A stretch of 19,338 nt of DNA from DATADF01 sp046263155 (GTDB lineage Bacteria > Actinomycetota > CADDZG01 > WHSQ01), in NCBI GenBank assembly GCA_046263155.1, contig JBHELF010000109.1, positions 1 to 19,338 of the forward strand, read 5' to 3'. Made by a program: the position numbers and the translations under genes. This document shows positions 7,909 to 14,367 of this stretch, in pieces. Within the stretch, counting starts at the first letter, position 1. The number at the start of each line of letters is the position of its first letter. A model generated the notes under the pieces. The model was given only the letters and a program-made list of their open reading frames with translations. It did not search any database and was not told the DNA's origin.

Positions 7909-8943
7909 GTGGACCGGCTGCCGCCACGCATCGTTCGCCGTTTGATCTTGGCCCCTTTGGTTTTCCTACTCTGCCTCGCATTGATAGCGATCTCACCTGC
8001 GCTCCTACTGCTTGCCGCCGTCGCTGATCTCTTTCTGCCGGGAAACTGGCGCACGCTCCGGTTGGTCGGGTTCGGGGTCGTCTATCTGATCTTCGAGGTA
8101 ATCGGCCTCCTGGTCATGTTCGGTCTTTGGGTCGGCAGCGGGTTCGGGCTGAGATTGAAAACCGCGGAGGTCCAGGAATGGCACTACAGGTTCATGACTC
8201 GCTGGCTGTACGCCATGTACCGCGCTGTCGCCTTCTTCTTCGGTCTCAAGATCCATATCGAGGACAGGCCCAAGCCCCAGCCGGGTCCCATTTTGGTGTT
8301 CTGTCGCCATGCGGGACCCGGAAACTCTCTGATGCTCGTCGGAACGATGATGATTGCGTACAACCGGCGGCCGCGGATCGTCATGCTCGCGAAGCTCCAG
8401 TGGGACCCGCTTTTCGACACGATGGGAAACCGCTTACCAAACCGATTCATCAAACACGACAAGAAGAGCAGCGCGAAGTACGTCGCCGCGATCGGCGACC
8501 TCGCCACCGGCCTCCGCGCCCAGGACGCCTTCGTTCTTTTTCCGGAGGGAAGGGACTTCACCAAAAGTCTTCGAGTACGCGCGATCACCTACCTCAGAGA
8601 AAAGGGATTTGCCGTACACGCCGACAGGGCCGAGCAGATGATGAATGTGTTGCCTCCTCGCCACCGCGGTCCCCTTGCAGCCATCACGAGCGCGCCTCAA
8701 GCCGATGTCGTGTTCGTGGCCCACTCGGTTCTGGAGGAGATCGGGACGTTCAAGGAACTCTGGAGCCGAATTCCACTAACCGACCCCATCGACGCGCGTT
8801 ACTGGCGGATACCTCCGAATGAGGTCCCGCGGACCGAACCCGAGCTGATCGATTGGCTCTACCACTGGTGGGAGCGAATCGATCAATGGATCAACGAGCA
8901 CAAAGACGAGGAACTGGTCACGACCGCCTCGTCCAAGGGCTAA
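7909..8943 (+). CDS. PlsC-like lysophospholipid acyltransferase with altered HX4D motif
   Basis: A 344-aa membrane-bound LPLAT-family protein. Two hydrophobic segments (about residues 11-43 and 52-78) anchor the N-terminus. The acyltransferase core begins near residue 127 with the block CRHAGPGNS, where His134 is the catalytic His. The acidic partner of HX4D is replaced by Asn139 (AAC at 8323-8325). Downstream family blocks are intact: WDPLFDTMGNRLPNRF (165-180) and FPEGRDFT (211-218), the glycerol-phosphate-binding region. The expected reaction is transfer of an acyl group to lysophosphatidate or a related lysolipid at the inner membrane. The missing Asp may reduce or change activity. The GTG start follows a good Shine-Dalgarno. 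Its TAA stop interlocks with the TAG of the convergent glutaminyl cyclase gene. Confidence 0.82.
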   Translation: MDRLPPRIVRRLILAPLVFLLCLALIAISPALLLLAAVADLFLPGNWRTLRLVGFGVVYLIFEVIGLLVMFGLWVGSGFGLRLKTAEVQEWHYRFMTRWLYAMYRAVAFFFGLKIHIEDRPKPQPGPILVFCRHAGPGNSLMLVGTMMIAYNRRPRIVMLAKLQWDPLFDTMGNRLPNRFIKHDKKSSAKYVAAIGDLATGLRAQDAFVLFPEGRDFTKSLRVRAITYLREKGFAVHADRAEQMMNVLPPRHRGPLAAITSAPQADVVFVAHSVLEEIGTFKELWSRIPLTDPIDARYWRIPPNEVPRTEPELIDWLYHWWERIDQWINEHKDEELVTTASSKG

Positions 8944-9728
8944 GTCAGCTCTATCTCGTAGATGTGTGACCACCACTTGCCCGTCACGAACAGGCGGTCC
9001 TCAGACTTCAAATAGCCGATTCCGTTGGTCACGTCGGGATCGCCCTCGGCTTCCTCCTTCTGTCGCAGCGCCACGACGTCAATGCGATCGGTCACGTCCC
9101 CGGATTTGGGATCGATGCGAACGATGTCGTCCGTCTGCCAGACATTGGCGAAGATGTCACCGTTGATCCATTCCAACTCGTTCAACTGCGTCACCGGCTG
9201 GTCGCCGTCGATGACATCGATCTGCCGGACCATCTCGAAGGTCCTCGGGTCGCGGAAGCGGATGATGTTGCTGCCGTCACTCATGATGAGCAACCGCCCG
9301 TTGTCGGTGAGGCCCCATCCCTCGCCCTCGTACTCGAACTTCTTGATCCGACGGAAGCTGGCGGCCTTATAGACGAAGCACTTGCCGGACTTCCAGGTCA
9401 GCTGAAATACCTTGCGACCAAAGACTGTGATGCCTTCGCCGAAGTGCTTCTCCGCGAGATCGACCTTGCGAAGCACCTCTCCCGTTTCGAGCTCGACGCG
9501 GCGCAGGCTCGAGGCTCCCTCGATCCCGGTCCCTTCGAACAGCGAGCCCGCCCGAAACGCGAGACCCTGCGTAAAGGCGTCGGGGTCGTGGGGGAATTCG
9601 GCGATCAGGACATAGCCCGGATCCTCCTGGGCCTGCAGGTCAGGAGATCGAACGCCTCCCAAAGAAAGGAAGACAAGGGCGCCCGCAACCCAGGCGAGGG
9701 TCACACGAAAACTCATTCGGTGTTTCAT
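8940..9728 (-). CDS. Glutaminyl-peptide cyclotransferase, plant/bacterial beta-propeller type
   Basis: A 262-aa exported protein of the glutamine cyclotransferase family (five-bladed propeller, unrelated to the animal zinc enzyme). It converts N-terminal Gln of proteins to pyroglutamate. Family-typical segments include FTQGLAF (about 53-59), LYEGTG-like LFEGTGI, FGEGITV, QLTWKSG and LNELEWI, and a C-terminal NGIGY...FVTGKWW block. Residues 1-34 form a signal peptide ending near LQA, so it acts outside the cytoplasm. It is the third gene of the leftward csoR-cupredoxin unit, with only 6 bases after the cupredoxin stop and no strong Shine-Dalgarno of its own. A start at 9716 would shorten the signal peptide by four residues. 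A stem-loop at the junction may affect its expression. Why it accompanies copper genes is unclear. Confidence 0.87.
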   Translation of the reverse strand: MKHRMSFRVTLAWVAGALVFLSLGGVRSPDLQAQEDPGYVLIAEFPHDPDAFTQGLAFRAGSLFEGTGIEGASSLRRVELETGEVLRKVDLAEKHFGEGITVFGRKVFQLTWKSGKCFVYKAASFRRIKKFEYEGEGWGLTDNGRLLIMSDGSNIIRFRDPRTFEMVRQIDVIDGDQPVTQLNELEWINGDIFANVWQTDDIVRIDPKSGDVTDRIDVVALRQKEEAEGDPDVTNGIGYLKSEDRLFVTGKWWSHIYEIELT

Positions 9729-9731
9729 AAC

Positions 9732-9751
9732 CGATCACGACACCGTGATCG
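9732..9751 (-). repeat. Perfect 8-bp inverted repeat (stem-loop) at cupredoxin-glutaminyl cyclase junction
   Basis: CGATCACG and CGTGATCG are exact reverse complements separated by the 4-base loop ACAC. In the leftward transcript the hairpin covers the last codons and the TGA of the cupredoxin gene and ends 3 bases before the ATG of the cyclotransferase. There is no U-tract, so it is not a standard intrinsic terminator. It could stabilise the upstream message, be a processing point, or modulate translation of the downstream gene. Confidence 0.6.
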
Positions 9752-10223
9752 TCCCGACCATCCCTCCCTCGTAATGTCCGGGCTGGTGGCAGCCGAATAG
9801 GACCTCGCCGGATTCGCTGAAGGTCCAGGTCAGTTCCTTCTTCTCACCCGGAGCAAGCGAGACCGCGTTCGTTGTGTCCATCATGGGATGCCCCTCCTGC
9901 ATGTCGGCCTCGTGCATCTCCTGATAGGCCCGATCACCGAGTACGAACTCATGCTCGATCTTCCCTCGGTTACGAATGACGAACGTAATGATCTCGCCCT
10001 CCCCTACTCGGATGGACGCCGGCTTGAACGCCAGGGCATCCGACGCCACCACCCTCACCGTTCGGTCGGCGTCGACCGGATCACCGGCGGTACCCGGCAC
10101 TTCACCAGTCATGGCATGCGTTGCCTCGGGACCTCCGGCTTGGTGAGCAGTGTGGTCCTCGGCACAGGCGACCACAGCCAGAGCGAAAACAAGCAGCGCC
10201 ACAAGAGAAATTCGGCTTGGCAT
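9735..10223 (-). CDS. Cupredoxin-domain lipoprotein, type-1 copper
   Basis: A 162-aa lipoprotein. The hydrophobic start ends in the lipobox VVAC with Cys20 as the lipidated residue. A short linker with HTAH and HAM motifs follows, then a cupredoxin domain (about 54-162). All type-1 copper ligands can be assigned: His91 (KIEHEF), Cys145, His150 and Met155 (GCHQPGHYEGGM). A loop at 103-115 is rich in Met and His and looks like an extra weak copper site. The protein should bind or carry copper at the outer face of the cytoplasmic membrane. The start at 10223 has GAGGG 7 bases upstream; an ATG at 10229 overlaps the csoR stop as ATGA but has only 1 base of spacing. Overlap or near-overlap with csoR indicates co-transcription and copper-induced expression. 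Confidence 0.88.
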   Translation of the reverse strand: MPSRISLVALLVFALAVVACAEDHTAHQAGGPEATHAMTGEVPGTAGDPVDADRTVRVVASDALAFKPASIRVGEGEIITFVIRNRGKIEHEFVLGDRAYQEMHEADMQEGHPMMDTTNAVSLAPGEKKELTWTFSESGEVLFGCHQPGHYEGGMVGTITVS

Positions 10224-10225
10224 GG

Positions 10226-10495
10226 TCATGCCCTCACCAAACGCCCGATGGCGGCGCCGGCTTCGGCCGCCATGTCCCTTCCCTCTTTCGTGCCCATCGT
10301 GACGCAATGACGGATGTGATCCTCGAGCAAGCCGACGGCCACCTTTTTCAAAGCATTCGAGGCGGCGGTGACCTGCGTCAGGATGTCGATGCAGTAGTCG
10401 TCGTTTTCGACCATCCGCTGCAGCCCCCGGACTTGACCCTCGATACGGCGCAACCGCAGGAGATAGTCCTCTTTGTCCTCGTAATAGCCCCTCAT
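10226..10495 (-). CDS. csoR: CsoR-family copper-sensing transcriptional repressor
   Basis: An 89-aa all-helical DUF156 protein of normal family length. The Cu(I) ligand set of CsoR is present: Cys35 (DDYCIDI), then His60 and Cys64 in HIRHC, matching the C-H-C pattern that separates copper sensors from formaldehyde (FrmR) or nickel (RcnR) sensors. The LRRIEGQVRGLQRMV helix (14-29) is the family's DNA-binding signature. Known members bind operator DNA as tetramers and release it on Cu(I) binding. The start at 10495 has GGAGG 5 bases upstream; an in-frame ATG at 10555 would read through the operator and is rejected. It lies divergent to copB with an operator between, so it probably represses itself, the cupredoxin and cyclotransferase genes, and copB. 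Confidence 0.93.
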   Translation of the reverse strand: MRGYYEDKEDYLLRLRRIEGQVRGLQRMVENDDYCIDILTQVTAASNALKKVAVGLLEDHIRHCVTMGTKEGRDMAAEAGAAIGRLVRA

Positions 10496-10499
10496 GTCG

Positions 10500-10505
10500 C
10501 CCTCC
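10500..10505 (-). promoter_or_regulatory. Shine-Dalgarno GGAGGG for csoR
   Basis: On the leftward transcript GGAGGG is followed by CGAC and then ATG at 10495. It fixes the csoR start and excludes the upstream in-frame ATG at 10555. Confidence 0.8.
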
Positions 10506-10512
10506 ACTCCGT

Positions 10513-10543
10513 TTGACACGTCTATACCCTGGGGGGGTATGGT
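10513..10543 (+). promoter_or_regulatory. Probable copB promoter
   Basis: A perfect -35 hexamer TTGACA (10513-10518) is followed, after 19 bases, by a weak -10-like TATGGT (10538-10543). The long spacer is filled by the CsoR-type operator, an arrangement familiar from metal-regulated promoters. Transcription would start near 10550, leaving a leader of about 25 bases before the copB GTG. Confidence 0.55.
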
Positions 10544-10549
10544 ACACCG
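10520..10549 (-). promoter_or_regulatory. Probable csoR promoter
   Basis: Read leftward, a good -10 TATAGA (10526-10521) overlaps the operator edge. The -35 region, CGGTGT at 10549-10544 with a 17-base spacer, is poor. A start site near 10513 would leave a leader of about 18 bases with the csoR Shine-Dalgarno. A weak -35 is compatible with an autoregulated repressor gene. Confidence 0.4.
10524..10540. promoter_or_regulatory. CsoR-type copper operator
   Basis: ATACCC and GGGTAT form a perfect 6-bp inverted repeat around TGGGG. This closely resembles known CsoR boxes (TACCC...GGGTA with a G/C tract). It lies inside both candidate promoters, so bound CsoR would block csoR and copB transcription together. 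Assignment rests on the sequence match plus the adjacent csoR gene. Confidence 0.85.
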
Positions 10550-10563
10550 AACCAAGACGAAAA

Positions 10564-10568
10564 GGGAG
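10564..10568 (+). promoter_or_regulatory. Shine-Dalgarno GGGAG fixing the copB GTG start
   Basis: GGGAG in AAAGGGAGA lies 6 bases before GTG 10575. The alternative ATG at 10539 lies within the operator and the -10 region and lacks a ribosome-binding site. Confidence 0.75.
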
Positions 10569-10574
10569 ATTCCC

Positions 10575-12677
10575 GTGTCCGCTGTACACGATCACAACGC
10601 TCATGACCACGGAGGCGAGGGGCACCACACACCCGACCATTCCCACCACGGTCATGCGGCCCATGGTCATCAACTTCAGCATGAGACCCATGACCATCAT
10701 GCCCACAATGGCCACGGAGCCCACGCGGGTCATGATCCTGCTCAGTTTCGCGATCGCTTCTGGCTGACGCTCGCCCTGACGCTCCCAGTCGTCTTCTTCA
10801 GCCACATGTTCCAGGAGCTCCTCGGCTACACCGCTCCGCACTTCCCCGGCAGCACGTTTGCGTCTCCCGCCCTTGGAACCGTCATCTTCCTGTATGGAGG
10901 GTGGCCTTTCCTCCAGGGCGCCTATCACGAAGCGCGTGCGCGGCAGCCCGGCATGATGCTTCTGATCGGGCTTGCCATCACCGTCGCTTTCGGCGCCAGT
11001 CTCGCGACCGAGTTTGGAGCCTTCGATCTCGACTTCTGGTGGGAGCTTGCGGCTCTGATCGCGATCATGCTTCTGGGTCACTGGCAAGAGATGAAGGCAA
11101 TTGGACAAGCGAGCGACGCATTGGGTGCGCTCGCCGAACTACTGCCCGATGAAGCCGAGCGTGTAGTCGACGGCAATGTCGAGATTGTTCCGCTCACAAC
11201 GCTCGTGGAGGGCGACACGGTATTGGTCCGCTCGGGAGGGCGGGTGCCCGCAGACGGACATGTGATCGAGGGAAGCGCCGCGGTGGATGAGTCCATGCTC
11301 ACCGGCGAATCCCGACCCGTGTCGAAATCCGATGGAGACCCCGTAACCGCGGGAACCGTCGCGACCGATTCGGCCCTTCGCATCCGAGTGGATGCCGTGG
11401 GAGAGAACACGGCTCTCGCCGGAATCCAGAGGCTGGTGCAGCAAGCCCAAAGCTCGCGCTCGCGCGCTCAAGCATTGGCCGACCGCGCCGCGGCCTTGCT
11501 CTTCTATGTCGCAACGGCGGCAGGACTCGTCACTTACATCTTCTGGACGCTCGTCGGCGAGACCGCCAGCGCAGTCGAACGAACAGTGACCGTGCTCGTG
11601 ATCGCTTGCCCCCACGCACTAGGCCTCGCCATTCCTCTCGTGATCTCGATCTCGACCGCTCTGTCGGCTCGCAACGGAATCCTTGTAAAGGATCGTCTCG
11701 CCCTCGAGCGGATGCGCGATGTGGACATCGTTCTGTTTGACAAGACGGGAACGCTGACCGCGGCACAACATGTCCTCACCGACGTGACAGCCGCGGACGG
11801 GGACGGCACCGAAATCCTTCGTCTTGCTGCCTCGGTTGAATCCGACAGCGAACATCCTTTGGCGCGCGCGATAGTTGAGGCGGCCAAACAAAAGGGTGAC
11901 TCGCTTCCTCGGGCCGAGAACTTTCGTTCCTTGACGGGTCGCGGCGTTGAAGCCACCGTCGACGGTCGCAGGCTGGCCGTCGCCGGGCCGACGCTGCTCG
12001 AGGAACGCCAGGCGAGGATTCCCGACAAACTTCGTGTCCAGGTCGAGAAATGGAAGGAGCGCGGAGCAGCCGTTCTCTTCCTGCTGGAAGGCGACCACAC
12101 CCTCGGGGCCTTCGCGTTGGAGGACGAGGTTCGTAAGGAGTCACATGAAGCGGTTCGAGCGTTGCACGATCTCGGAATAAAAGTCGCGATGATCACCGGC
12201 GACGCGGAGCAGGTAGCTGCCTCCGTCGCGGACGAGCTCGGCATCGATGAGTACTTCGCCGAGGTTCTTCCGGAGGACAAGGACTCCGCCGTGTCCGAGC
12301 TCCAGCAGCGCGGTCACCGGGTCGCGATGGTGGGAGACGGGGTCAATGACGCCCCGGCACTCGCCCGGGCGGACGTCGGTATTGCGATCGGGGCCGGAAC
12401 CGACGTTGCGATTGAGTCGGCCGGAGTGATCCTTGCTTCCGACGATCCGCGCTCTGTTCTCGGAGTCATCAAGCTATCGAAGGCTGCTTACCGAAAGATG
12501 GTTCAGAACCTTGTGTGGGCTACCGGGTACAACGCCTTCGCGATACCGCTGGCCGCGGGCGTCCTGGCATGGGCGGGTTTCACCCTCTCCCCCGCCGTCG
12601 GGGCCATCTTGATGTCCTTGTCTACGATCATCGTGGCCTTCAACGCCCAGCTCCTTCGCCACACCGATCTCTCCTAA
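10575..12677 (+). CDS. copB: Copper-exporting P1B-type ATPase, CopB class (CPH motif)
   Basis: A 700-aa heavy-metal ATPase. The first 57 residues carry 20 His (residues 5-53) and no CxxC metal domain, typical of CopB rather than CopA. Eight membrane helices are visible. Motifs in order: TGES (243-246) in the actuator domain, CPH (345-347) in helix 6, DKTGTLT with phosphorylated Asp389, the HP motif (427-428) and GDGVND (587-592). CPH with the NLVWATGYN and MSLSTIIVAFNA helices defines subgroup P1B-3, known for Cu(II)/Cu(I) export. It pumps copper out of the cytoplasm at the cost of ATP. It is divergent from csoR with the operator in its promoter, so it is expected to be copper-induced. The GTG start is supported by a well-spaced Shine-Dalgarno. 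Confidence 0.94.
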   Translation: MSAVHDHNAHDHGGEGHHTPDHSHHGHAAHGHQLQHETHDHHAHNGHGAHAGHDPAQFRDRFWLTLALTLPVVFFSHMFQELLGYTAPHFPGSTFASPALGTVIFLYGGWPFLQGAYHEARARQPGMMLLIGLAITVAFGASLATEFGAFDLDFWWELAALIAIMLLGHWQEMKAIGQASDALGALAELLPDEAERVVDGNVEIVPLTTLVEGDTVLVRSGGRVPADGHVIEGSAAVDESMLTGESRPVSKSDGDPVTAGTVATDSALRIRVDAVGENTALAGIQRLVQQAQSSRSRAQALADRAAALLFYVATAAGLVTYIFWTLVGETASAVERTVTVLVIACPHALGLAIPLVISISTALSARNGILVKDRLALERMRDVDIVLFDKTGTLTAAQHVLTDVTAADGDGTEILRLAASVESDSEHPLARAIVEAAKQKGDSLPRAENFRSLTGRGVEATVDGRRLAVAGPTLLEERQARIPDKLRVQVEKWKERGAAVLFLLEGDHTLGAFALEDEVRKESHEAVRALHDLGIKVAMITGDAEQVAASVADELGIDEYFAEVLPEDKDSAVSELQQRGHRVAMVGDGVNDAPALARADVGIAIGAGTDVAIESAGVILASDDPRSVLGVIKLSKAAYRKMVQNLVWATGYNAFAIPLAAGVLAWAGFTLSPAVGAILMSLSTIIVAFNAQLLRHTDLS

Positions 12678-12683
12678 CCCCGA

Positions 12684-12713
12684 TTGATCGCCCGAAGAAA
12701 ATGGGCATATACG
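12684..12713 (+). promoter_or_regulatory. Possible promoter of the RTX-repeat gene
   Basis: TTGATC (12684-12689) and TATACG (12708-12713) are separated by 18 bases in the 74-base gap after copB. Predicted transcription would begin about 32 bases before the ATG at 12752. The match is moderate and there is no experimental support. Confidence 0.35.
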
Positions 12714-12751
12714 CACAAGGATCCGGCCGCCGATTCGAAGGGATCTTGCTA

Positions 12752-14095
12752 ATGAAGACTTCACGCCGCACATCCGTCGTTGTGCTACTCACATTGGTCA
12801 CAACCGCATTTGTAGTGCTCACTTCGACGGCAGAGGCCCAACGGCCGCGCTGTTTCGGACAGCGGGCGACGATTGTTGGAACCGCAGAGCGCGATCAACT
12901 TACGGGGACGCGGCGCCGCGACGTCATCGTGGCCCGCGGCGGCAACGACGCCATCGTTGCTCGCGGTGGTGACGACCTCATCTGTTCGGGTGCAGGCAAC
13001 GACAACGTCATGGCCGGCGGAGGCTCAGACCGCGTCAAGGAGGGTAAGGGCACGGGCTTCGTGAACGGCGGTGGCGGTGACGACGAACTCGTGATGGGAC
13101 GGGGCTTCTTTCAGGCGACCAGAGGCGGATTGGGCGCGGATCGAATCACCTCGGCCCCCTTCCCCGAAGGTTTCACCTTCGTCGAATATCCCGCTCCATC
13201 TGCGGTCACTGTGGACTTGGGGGCCGGAACCGCGAGCGGAGGCCACGGAGACGACACCCTTGTCAATATCTCCGGAGTCGGAGGATCGGAGCACGACGAC
13301 ACACTGACGGGAACCTCGGGTTCCAACTTCCTCTTCGGCGACGCGGGCAACGACACCCTGAACGACGGGGGCAACGATGGAAGTTTCGACATGGATCCTG
13401 AGGTGATTCTCGATGAGTTTCACTTCGATGCCATGGGCGGGGGCCCCGGCAACGACACCTTCAACGGGCAAGGAGCGGGTGCTCACGTGGTCTTCTACGA
13501 CGAAGTGTCGAGCGGTATAACCGTCGATCTTCAGCAAGGAACCGCGACGGGGGAAGGTGACGACACGCTCAACGGCATCAATGTCACCGTGGGGGGGCCC
13601 GGCGACGACACCCTGAGAGGCGACCCCCAAGCAAACGCCTTCGATGGTGGCGCCGGGACGGACGCCATCGACGGCCGAGCGGGCGACGACACGCTCATTC
13701 TCTTTGACGCCAAGAACCCCACGGTCGACCTGGCAGCAGGCGCGGCGAGGGGTGAGTACGCAACGTTCACCGAGCAGGGCCAATCCGATGACGCCTTCTC
13801 CTGGACGCTCACAAGTATCGAGAACATCTGGGGTTCCGATCGGCCGGGATCCACGGACACATTGCGTGGCGACAACGGCTCCAACGAAATCTTCGGGATG
13901 GCCGGCGAAGACGAGCTCTTTGGACTCGCCGGAAACGATCTCTTGAACGGCGGCGACGGCACCGATAGGGGTGATGGCGGTGAAGGTCAGGACGAGTGCG
14001 TGGTCGAGACTCCGTCCAACTGTGAGAGCTCGCCGGCCGGATTCCCACGTCCACTTGCGGCCCGAGCCTGGTCGGTCCTGATGCGATGGGTCTAA
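12752..14095 (+). CDS. Exported RTX-type calcium-binding repeat protein
   Basis: A 447-aa protein. Residues 1-29 are a Sec signal peptide ending in AEA, leaving Gln30 as the likely mature N-terminus. From about residue 44 it contains many glycine/aspartate nonapeptides of the hemolysin type (GGNDAIV, GGDDLIC, GAGNDNV, GDAGNDTL, GLAGNDLL). These fold into calcium-loaded parallel beta-rolls. Three longer modules begin with TVDL at residues 153, 257 and 324. The C-terminus has two Cys (ECVVETPSNC) and no enzymatic domain. A Sec signal rather than a C-terminal type I signal fits surface or cell-wall proteins of Gram-positive-type bacteria. The start has AAGGGA 8 bases upstream. The last 10 bases overlap the zinc-finger gene. 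The role is unknown; adhesion or extracellular matrix is a guess. Confidence 0.8.
   Translation: MKTSRRTSVVVLLTLVTTAFVVLTSTAEAQRPRCFGQRATIVGTAERDQLTGTRRRDVIVARGGNDAIVARGGDDLICSGAGNDNVMAGGGSDRVKEGKGTGFVNGGGGDDELVMGRGFFQATRGGLGADRITSAPFPEGFTFVEYPAPSAVTVDLGAGTASGGHGDDTLVNISGVGGSEHDDTLTGTSGSNFLFGDAGNDTLNDGGNDGSFDMDPEVILDEFHFDAMGGGPGNDTFNGQGAGAHVVFYDEVSSGITVDLQQGTATGEGDDTLNGINVTVGGPGDDTLRGDPQANAFDGGAGTDAIDGRAGDDTLILFDAKNPTVDLAAGAARGEYATFTEQGQSDDAFSWTLTSIENIWGSDRPGSTDTLRGDNGSNEIFGMAGEDELFGLAGNDLLNGGDGTDRGDGGEGQDECVVETPSNCESSPAGFPRPLAARAWSVLMRWV
13208..13960 (+). repeat. Three long tandem modules within the RTX gene
   Basis: Each module starts with TVDL (bases 13208, 13520 and 13721), goes on with a GxAxG turn and a short linker, then GDDTL or similar and a run of RTX nonapeptides. 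The spacing is uneven (104 then 67 residues), because copy 1 is followed by an insert rich in Asp, Met and Phe. This is protein-level repetition; the DNA copies have diverged. Confidence 0.6.
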
Positions 14096-14367
14096 AACGC
14101 ACCGGCACGACCGAGTGCATACATGTCGGCGAGGAGCTCCATCCCCCACGTAGCCAGACCTGCGAGGAATGCGGTAGCTCCGACAACCTCCGCGTTTGTA
14201 CCGAGTGCGGACATGTCGGCTGTTGCGAATCCCAACTAGCTCACAACACCGCGCACTTTCGTGCCAGCGGCCATCCAGTGATCAGATCAATGCCGCTCGG
14301 TCCCTCTTCGTTCACGTGGTGCTACGAGTGTCGGCAGTACGTGTCCCGAGAGGCCGCGGCAAATTAG
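14086..14367 (+). CDS. UBP-type zinc-finger protein
   Basis: A 93-aa protein made almost entirely of one UBP (ZnF-UBP) domain. Candidate zinc ligands fall in the family order: Cys11 and His13, Cys26-x2-Cys29, Cys38-x2-Cys41, Cys46, His53, His57, His63 and the closing Cys79-x2-Cys82. In eukaryotes this fold reads free C-terminal tails of ubiquitin; stand-alone copies are widespread in Actinomycetota, where the partner is unknown. No signal peptide, so cytoplasmic. The ATG overlaps the end of the RTX gene by 10 bases, suggesting coupled translation although the two products should end up on opposite sides of the membrane. The stop interlocks with the SDR stop. Confidence 0.85.
   Translation: MGLKRTGTTECIHVGEELHPPRSQTCEECGSSDNLRVCTECGHVGCCESQLAHNTAHFRASGHPVIRSMPLGPSSFTWCYECRQYVSREAAAN

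Noticed and set aside
9735..11108. A 457-codon open minus-strand frame covering the cupredoxin, csoR and the front of copB
   Set aside because: Only the part up to about 10223 has domains (lipobox, cupredoxin). The upstream extension runs through csoR in another frame, the operator and antisense to copB, as expected in G+C-rich DNA.
12690..12706. GCCC...GGGC hairpin after copB as a terminator
   Set aside because: The stem is only 4 bp with a 9-base loop and no T-run; it also overlaps the possible RTX promoter.
13025..14149. A 374-codon open frame antisense to the RTX gene
   Set aside because: Low-complexity Val/Gly/Arg translation with no motif. It mirrors the repeat-rich sense gene, which has a signal peptide and RTX repeats.
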